Positions 15,820 through 19,067 of a stretch of DNA of 19,067 nt are shown here, piece after piece (within the stretch, counting starts at the first letter, position 1; each line of letters starts with the position of its first letter). Where the stretch lies: positions 1 to 19,067 of the forward strand of contig CALFOB010000162.1 in NCBI GenBank assembly GCA_937919125.1, in the 5' to 3' direction. Under the pieces are notes generated by a model. That model made no database searches and was not told where the DNA came from. It saw only the letters and a program-made list of their open reading frames with translations. This stretch comes from an uncultured Micrococcales bacterium (GTDB lineage: Bacteria; Actinomycetota; Actinomycetes; Actinomycetales; Microbacteriaceae). A program made the translations under genes and the position numbers.

Positions 15820-17112
15820 TTGAACATCGCCCTCAGAACCGCAATGGGTCGATTCGGTCGAATCTTAGCCGCGTTCACCATACTCATCTCAATATTTGCT
15901 GCCCCAGTTCTATCGCAGGCTTCAGCTGCGTCAACTGACGGCTCAGCACTGATCATCACAGGAACAGTAAAGAACGAAAAGAAGCCTGTTGAAGGTGTCG
16001 AGTTCCGAATCACAGGTAATGGTCTTGACGAGATTGCAACATCTAACGCTGAAGGTAAATGGATTCTAGAAGTTCAAAAGAAGGGTGTCTACCAGGTAGA
16101 GATTCTCCTTGAGTCTTTGCCTAAGGGGGTTGGCCTTCGTGATCCTGAAGCCAATACTCGTGAAGCTAACTTGAACGTCACAAACACCGCAGCCGTTCTC
16201 TTTCCTCTAGGTAAAGACACTAGAGTCATTCAACCTATCGGTGACCAGATAATCATTCGTCTCTTTGCTGGTCTAAACCTTGGTCTTCTTCTAGCAGTTG
16301 CCGCTATCGGTATCTCATTGATCTTTGGAACTACTGGACTAAATAACTTCGCTCACGGTGAAATGGTTACCTTTGGTGCATTGTTCACTTGGTTATTCCA
16401 TGTTGAGTTGAAGATGCCTCTGCTAGTGGCAGCTGCCATAACAATTGTTCTCAGCGCTGGTTTTGGTTGGCTCCAAGACTCTGCCCTATGGAAACCTCTT
16501 CGAAAGCGGAGACTGGGCCTCAATCAGATCATGATTGTTTCAATCGGTCTATCCATCATGCTTCGCCAGCTCTACATTCTCTTTTTCCAAGGTGATACCA
16601 AGGTTCTATCAAGCGAATACGACCTGGTTGTTTTGGGCCCAATCAACACCACAAGTTCATCACTGGTGTCAATGGGTCTTAGCGTGATTGCCCTTGCCTT
16701 TGTTGCTTGGTTCCTAACCAGAACCAGAATCGGTAAGGCTGCTCGTGCTGTTTCAGATAACGCAGCTCTTGCAGCAGCCACCGGTATCAACGTAGAACGC
16801 ATCATTCGAATCGTATGGGTAATGGCTGGAGCTCTTACAGGGCTTGCCGGAATCCTCTATGGACTTCAGTTCCAGGCCAACTACCTACTAGGTGCACAGA
16901 TCCTTCTGCTCTTGTTTGCATCGGTTACTTTAGGTGGATTGGGTAAGGCTCTTGGAGCAACCGTAGGTGCAATCATCATCGGTTTTGTTGTTGAGCTTTC
17001 AGCGCTGTTCATCCCGATTGACCTGAAGTACGCAGCAGCTCTAATCATCCTCATCGTTGTCTTGCTAGTTCGCCCTCAGGGTGTTCTAGGCAAAAAGCAG
17101 AGAATCGGATAG
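15820..17112 (+). CDS. livH: LivH-type ABC permease with an N-terminal secreted beta-sandwich domain
   Basis: This is the first permease of a hydrophobic/branched-chain amino-acid (HAAT) ABC transporter, 430 residues from the TTG start. Ordinary LivH is around 290-310. The extra N-terminus has a signal peptide (about 1-36, hydrophobic RILAAFTILISIFAAPVL, likely cut after SQASA). A domain of about 45-130 follows with the pattern of carboxypeptidase-regulatory/CNA-B-like beta-sandwiches: ITGTVKNEKKPVEGVEFRI, then SNAEGKWILEV and GVYQVEIL. The permease proper starts near 148 and contains the LivH hallmark GTTGLNNFAHGE at about 170-181. The TTG is preferred for its GGAGG; ATG 15844 would still keep the signal peptide. 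livM follows 4 bases after the stop. UrtB urea permeases also have an extracytoplasmic N-terminal extension, so the substrate is uncertain; the generic Liv name reflects the fold only. Confidence 0.85.
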   Translation: MNIALRTAMGRFGRILAAFTILISIFAAPVLSQASAASTDGSALIITGTVKNEKKPVEGVEFRITGNGLDEIATSNAEGKWILEVQKKGVYQVEILLESLPKGVGLRDPEANTREANLNVTNTAAVLFPLGKDTRVIQPIGDQIIIRLFAGLNLGLLLAVAAIGISLIFGTTGLNNFAHGEMVTFGALFTWLFHVELKMPLLVAAAITIVLSAGFGWLQDSALWKPLRKRRLGLNQIMIVSIGLSIMLRQLYILFFQGDTKVLSSEYDLVVLGPINTTSSSLVSMGLSVIALAFVAWFLTRTRIGKAARAVSDNAALAAATGINVERIIRIVWVMAGALTGLAGILYGLQFQANYLLGAQILLLLFASVTLGGLGKALGATVGAIIIGFVVELSALFIPIDLKYAAALIILIVVLLVRPQGVLGKKQRIG

Positions 17113-17116
17113 GTAA

Positions 17117-18100
17117 ATGGACATTCTAAACATATTGAAACTCGCCCTAGGCGAGATGCTAAGTCCAACCACAATCACTTTCGTGCTTTGTGCATTGGGT
17201 CTAGCAGTGCACTTCGGTTTCACAGGACTACTGAACTTCGGTCAGGCTGCTTTCGCAGCTGTTGGAGCTTATGGAATGGTGATCAGCATTGACACCTTGA
17301 AGCTACCTCTGTTCTTGGCAGTTCTTATGGGAATTCTTTGCTCAATGATCTTTGCTTTGATTCTAGGTATCCCAACTCTGAGACTTCGTGCTGACTACTT
17401 AGCTATTGTGACTATCGCAACAGCTGAAGTATTCAGATACTTCATGACAACTATTGGTTTCTCTAAGGTCACTGGTGGTTCTAACGGACTAAGCCAGTTT
17501 GGTTCAGAGTTCTGGGCCATGAACCCTATTCCAGAAGGTAACTACAACTTTGGTTTTGTTTCATACAGAGCAGACCAGCTATACGTATTGATTGTTGGTT
17601 GGGGTGCTGTAATTATCGGTGCTCTTATCTTGCGACTTCTTATGCGCTCACCTTGGGGTCGAGTACTAAAGGGTATCCGTGAAGACGAAGATGCGGTTAG
17701 AAGCCTTGGTAAGAACGTCTTCTTCTATAAGTTGCAGGCTCTTATGATCGGTGGTGTTTTCGCCAGCATCGGTGGAATGATCTTCGTACTAAACCTTTCT
17801 AACGTTCAGCCTCAGGTTTGGACAACAAACTTCACATTCACTATTTGGTCAGTTCTACTTCTAGGTGGAGCTGCAACAATCCTTGGCCCTATCGCAGGTG
17901 GAATGATCTTCATCGCAGTGATTAGCGTCACCCAGGGCATCATGAGTGGATTAGTGGAACTTGGCTGGCTTCCATTCCTATCTCAGCCAGACATCGCTCA
18001 GATTCGTTTGCTTTTGATTGGTCTATCGCTAATGCTGCTTGTGATCTTTAGACCACAGGGTCTGTTTGGAAACAAAAAGGAGACCCAGTTCAATGGCTAA
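17117..18100 (+). CDS. livM: LivM-type ABC permease
   Basis: This is the second permease of the HAAT transporter, 327 residues, the usual LivM length without an extra domain. It has about eight to ten membrane helices and the family hallmark FTGLLNFGQAAFAAVGAYG at about 35-53. A cytosolic loop, GIREDEDAVRSLGKNVFFYK, matches the LivM segment that contacts the ATPases. The ATG is 4 bases after the livH stop with only a weak ribosome site, so translation is probably coupled. Its end overlaps the livG start by 8 bases. It would form the translocation pore with LivH; the substrate is not readable from sequence. Confidence 0.92.
   Translation: MDILNILKLALGEMLSPTTITFVLCALGLAVHFGFTGLLNFGQAAFAAVGAYGMVISIDTLKLPLFLAVLMGILCSMIFALILGIPTLRLRADYLAIVTIATAEVFRYFMTTIGFSKVTGGSNGLSQFGSEFWAMNPIPEGNYNFGFVSYRADQLYVLIVGWGAVIIGALILRLLMRSPWGRVLKGIREDEDAVRSLGKNVFFYKLQALMIGGVFASIGGMIFVLNLSNVQPQVWTTNFTFTIWSVLLLGGAATILGPIAGGMIFIAVISVTQGIMSGLVELGWLPFLSQPDIAQIRLLLIGLSLMLLVIFRPQGLFGNKKETQFNG
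18077..18082 (+). promoter_or_regulatory. Ribosome binding site AAGGAG of livG
   Basis: AAGGAG inside the end of livM is followed by 10 bases and the ATG at 18093, supporting that start over an in-frame TTG at 18066. Confidence 0.65.
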
Positions 18101-18986
18101 CTCAAAATCTGTATCAGTAGATCAAATCTGCATTGGTGAAGTTGCACCAGGTTGCCGCAAGGTAGATCCGATTCTTATTGCCGATGGTGTGAAGCGTCAG
18201 TTTGGTGGACTCACTGCTGTTGATGTTGCTCACGTTGAAATCCCAAGAGGAATGATTACTGCTCTTATCGGACCTAACGGTGCGGGTAAGACAACATTCT
18301 TCAACCTGCTAACTGGTTTCGATAAGCCGAACCAAGGCAACTGGTCTTTTGAAGGTCAGAACCTTGCTGGCATGTCACCTTATAAGGTTGCTCGCCTAGG
18401 CATGATTAGAACCTTCCAGCTAACCAAAGCACTCAGCCTTCTAACCGTCATTGAGAACATGCGTCTAGGAGCTCAGAAGCAGCCTGGTGAGAGTTTCCTA
18501 ACTTCTTTGATTCGTCCTCTTTGGATTCGTCGTGAAAAAGAAATCACAGATGTTGCCGACACTTTGCTCAAGAGATTCAAGCTAGATGCAAAGCGTGAAG
18601 ACTATGCGGCAAGCCTCTCTGGTGGTCAGCGAAAGCTTCTAGAGATGGCTCGAGCGCTCATGAGCGAACCGAAGCTGATCATGCTTGATGAACCAATGGC
18701 AGGTGTGAACCCAGCACTTACTCAGAGCCTTCTAGATCACATCAAAGATCTGAAATCAAATGGCACAACAGTTCTATTCGTTGAGCACGACATGCACATG
18801 GTTCGCCACATCAGTGACTGGGTCATTGTTATGGCCGAAGGCAAGGTAGTTGCCGAAGGTCCACCATCAACTGTTATGAAGGATCAAGCTGTGATTGATG
18901 CCTACCTAGGTGCTCACCACGACACTGACCTTGGCACCATGTCAAAGCCTGTATCAACACGCGCCAAGAAAGGCGACACTAAATGA
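18093..18986 (+). CDS. livG: LivG-type ABC transporter ATPase
   Basis: This is a cytosolic ATPase of the HAAT transporter, 297 residues from ATG 18093. Walker A GPNGAGKTT is at 60-68, the Q-loop TFQL at 107-110, the ABC signature LSGGQ at 175-179, Walker B LIMLDEP at 195-201 with catalytic Glu200, and the H-loop His232 in FVEHDM. The MAGVNPAL stretch after Walker B is typical of LivG. Compared with a standard LivG (about 255 residues) it has around 27 extra N-terminal residues before the core, with Cys13 and Cys21, and a charged C-terminal tail after YLG. It overlaps livM by 8 bases and its stop overlaps the livF start (ATGA). Confidence 0.93.
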   Translation: MANSKSVSVDQICIGEVAPGCRKVDPILIADGVKRQFGGLTAVDVAHVEIPRGMITALIGPNGAGKTTFFNLLTGFDKPNQGNWSFEGQNLAGMSPYKVARLGMIRTFQLTKALSLLTVIENMRLGAQKQPGESFLTSLIRPLWIRREKEITDVADTLLKRFKLDAKREDYAASLSGGQRKLLEMARALMSEPKLIMLDEPMAGVNPALTQSLLDHIKDLKSNGTTVLFVEHDMHMVRHISDWVIVMAEGKVVAEGPPSTVMKDQAVIDAYLGAHHDTDLGTMSKPVSTRAKKGDTK

Positions 18987-19067
18987 ACAGTCGCGAATTA
19001 GTAGTACACGCTGAAAATCTAGAGGCTGGCTACCTACCTGGAATCAACATTCTTAATGGCTGTAGCC
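18983..19067 (+). CDS. livF: LivF-type ABC transporter ATPase, N-terminal fragment cut by the window edge
   Basis: Only 28 codons are visible. They begin with an ATG overlapping the livG stop (ATGA) and read VVHAENLEAGYLPGINILNG, the characteristic first strand and GY-x-x-x-x-x-IL segment of LivF, ahead of Walker A, which lies outside. Position and phase agree with the second ATPase of the operon. The substrate-binding protein (LivK) is not in the window and may lie further downstream. Confidence 0.85.
   Translation, partial: MNSRELVVHAENLEAGYLPGINILNGCS

Noticed and set aside
15636..16013. 125-codon minus-strand frame between hrpA and livH
   Set aside because: It mostly mirrors the start of livH and has no recognisable features; the signal peptide and domain of livH on the other strand are far better supported.
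15820..19067. Urea transporter (urtBCDE) instead of liv genes
   Set aside because: UrtB also has an N-terminal extension, but the extension here looks like a CNA-B-type beta-sandwich and no urease gene is nearby; it cannot be fully excluded.

Overview
The window looks like a chromosomal piece of an actinomycete with a compact genome, perhaps a small aquatic Microbacteriaceae-type lineage. The family-level placement is inference. The evidence is the actinobacterial order tRNA-Thr, tRNA-Met, hadA, hadB; a DUF3817 protein; a giant membrane protein of the SCO7613 type; and several genes that appear to be transcribed without a leader.

Left edge to about 1.8 kb, minus strand: two tRNA genes, then hadA-hadB (the two subunits of a MaoC-type dehydratase, overlapping by 4 bases), then the first 235 codons of murB (cell-wall precursor synthesis), which runs off the left edge. 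This part is clearly GC-richer (about 55-60% in sampled lines) than everything to its right (about 37-47%). The change falls near the tRNA pair.

1.8 to 12.0 kb: an alpha-glucan/maltodextrin block. A neopullulanase/maltodextrinase-like GH13 enzyme (minus) is divergent from an alpha-glucosidase-like GH13 enzyme (plus). A LacI/MalR-type operator, ATGTAAGCGATTACAT, lies between them, inside the likely promoter of the minus-strand gene. A perfect 14-bp hairpin then separates the plus-strand gene from a convergent 1336-residue polytopic membrane protein with a cytosolic Cys/His cluster. Divergent from that is a second, paralogous alpha-glucosidase, followed by a DUF3817 membrane protein that is probably in the same transcript. 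No sugar transporter or LacI-type regulator is visible in the window.

12.0 to 15.6 kb, minus strand: an HrpA-type DEAH RNA helicase. Its reading frame is broken near a run of five A, so the C-terminal part is a separate open frame. It also seems to lack about 60 residues of the C-terminal domain.

15.8 kb to the right edge, plus strand: a branched-chain amino-acid type (HAAT family) ABC transporter operon, livH-livM-livG-livF, with livF cut by the edge. LivH carries an N-terminal signal peptide and a secreted beta-sandwich-like domain ahead of the permease. No substrate-binding protein gene is seen.

Four genes start exactly 7 bases after a TANNNT hexamer (TAATCT, TACTTT, TAAAAT, TACCAT). This suggests leaderless transcription and helps choose start codons. 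I found no mobile element, CRISPR array or obvious new multi-gene system. The most notable points are the split hrpA, the LivH fusion, the composition step, and the GH13 paralogues flanking the giant membrane protein.
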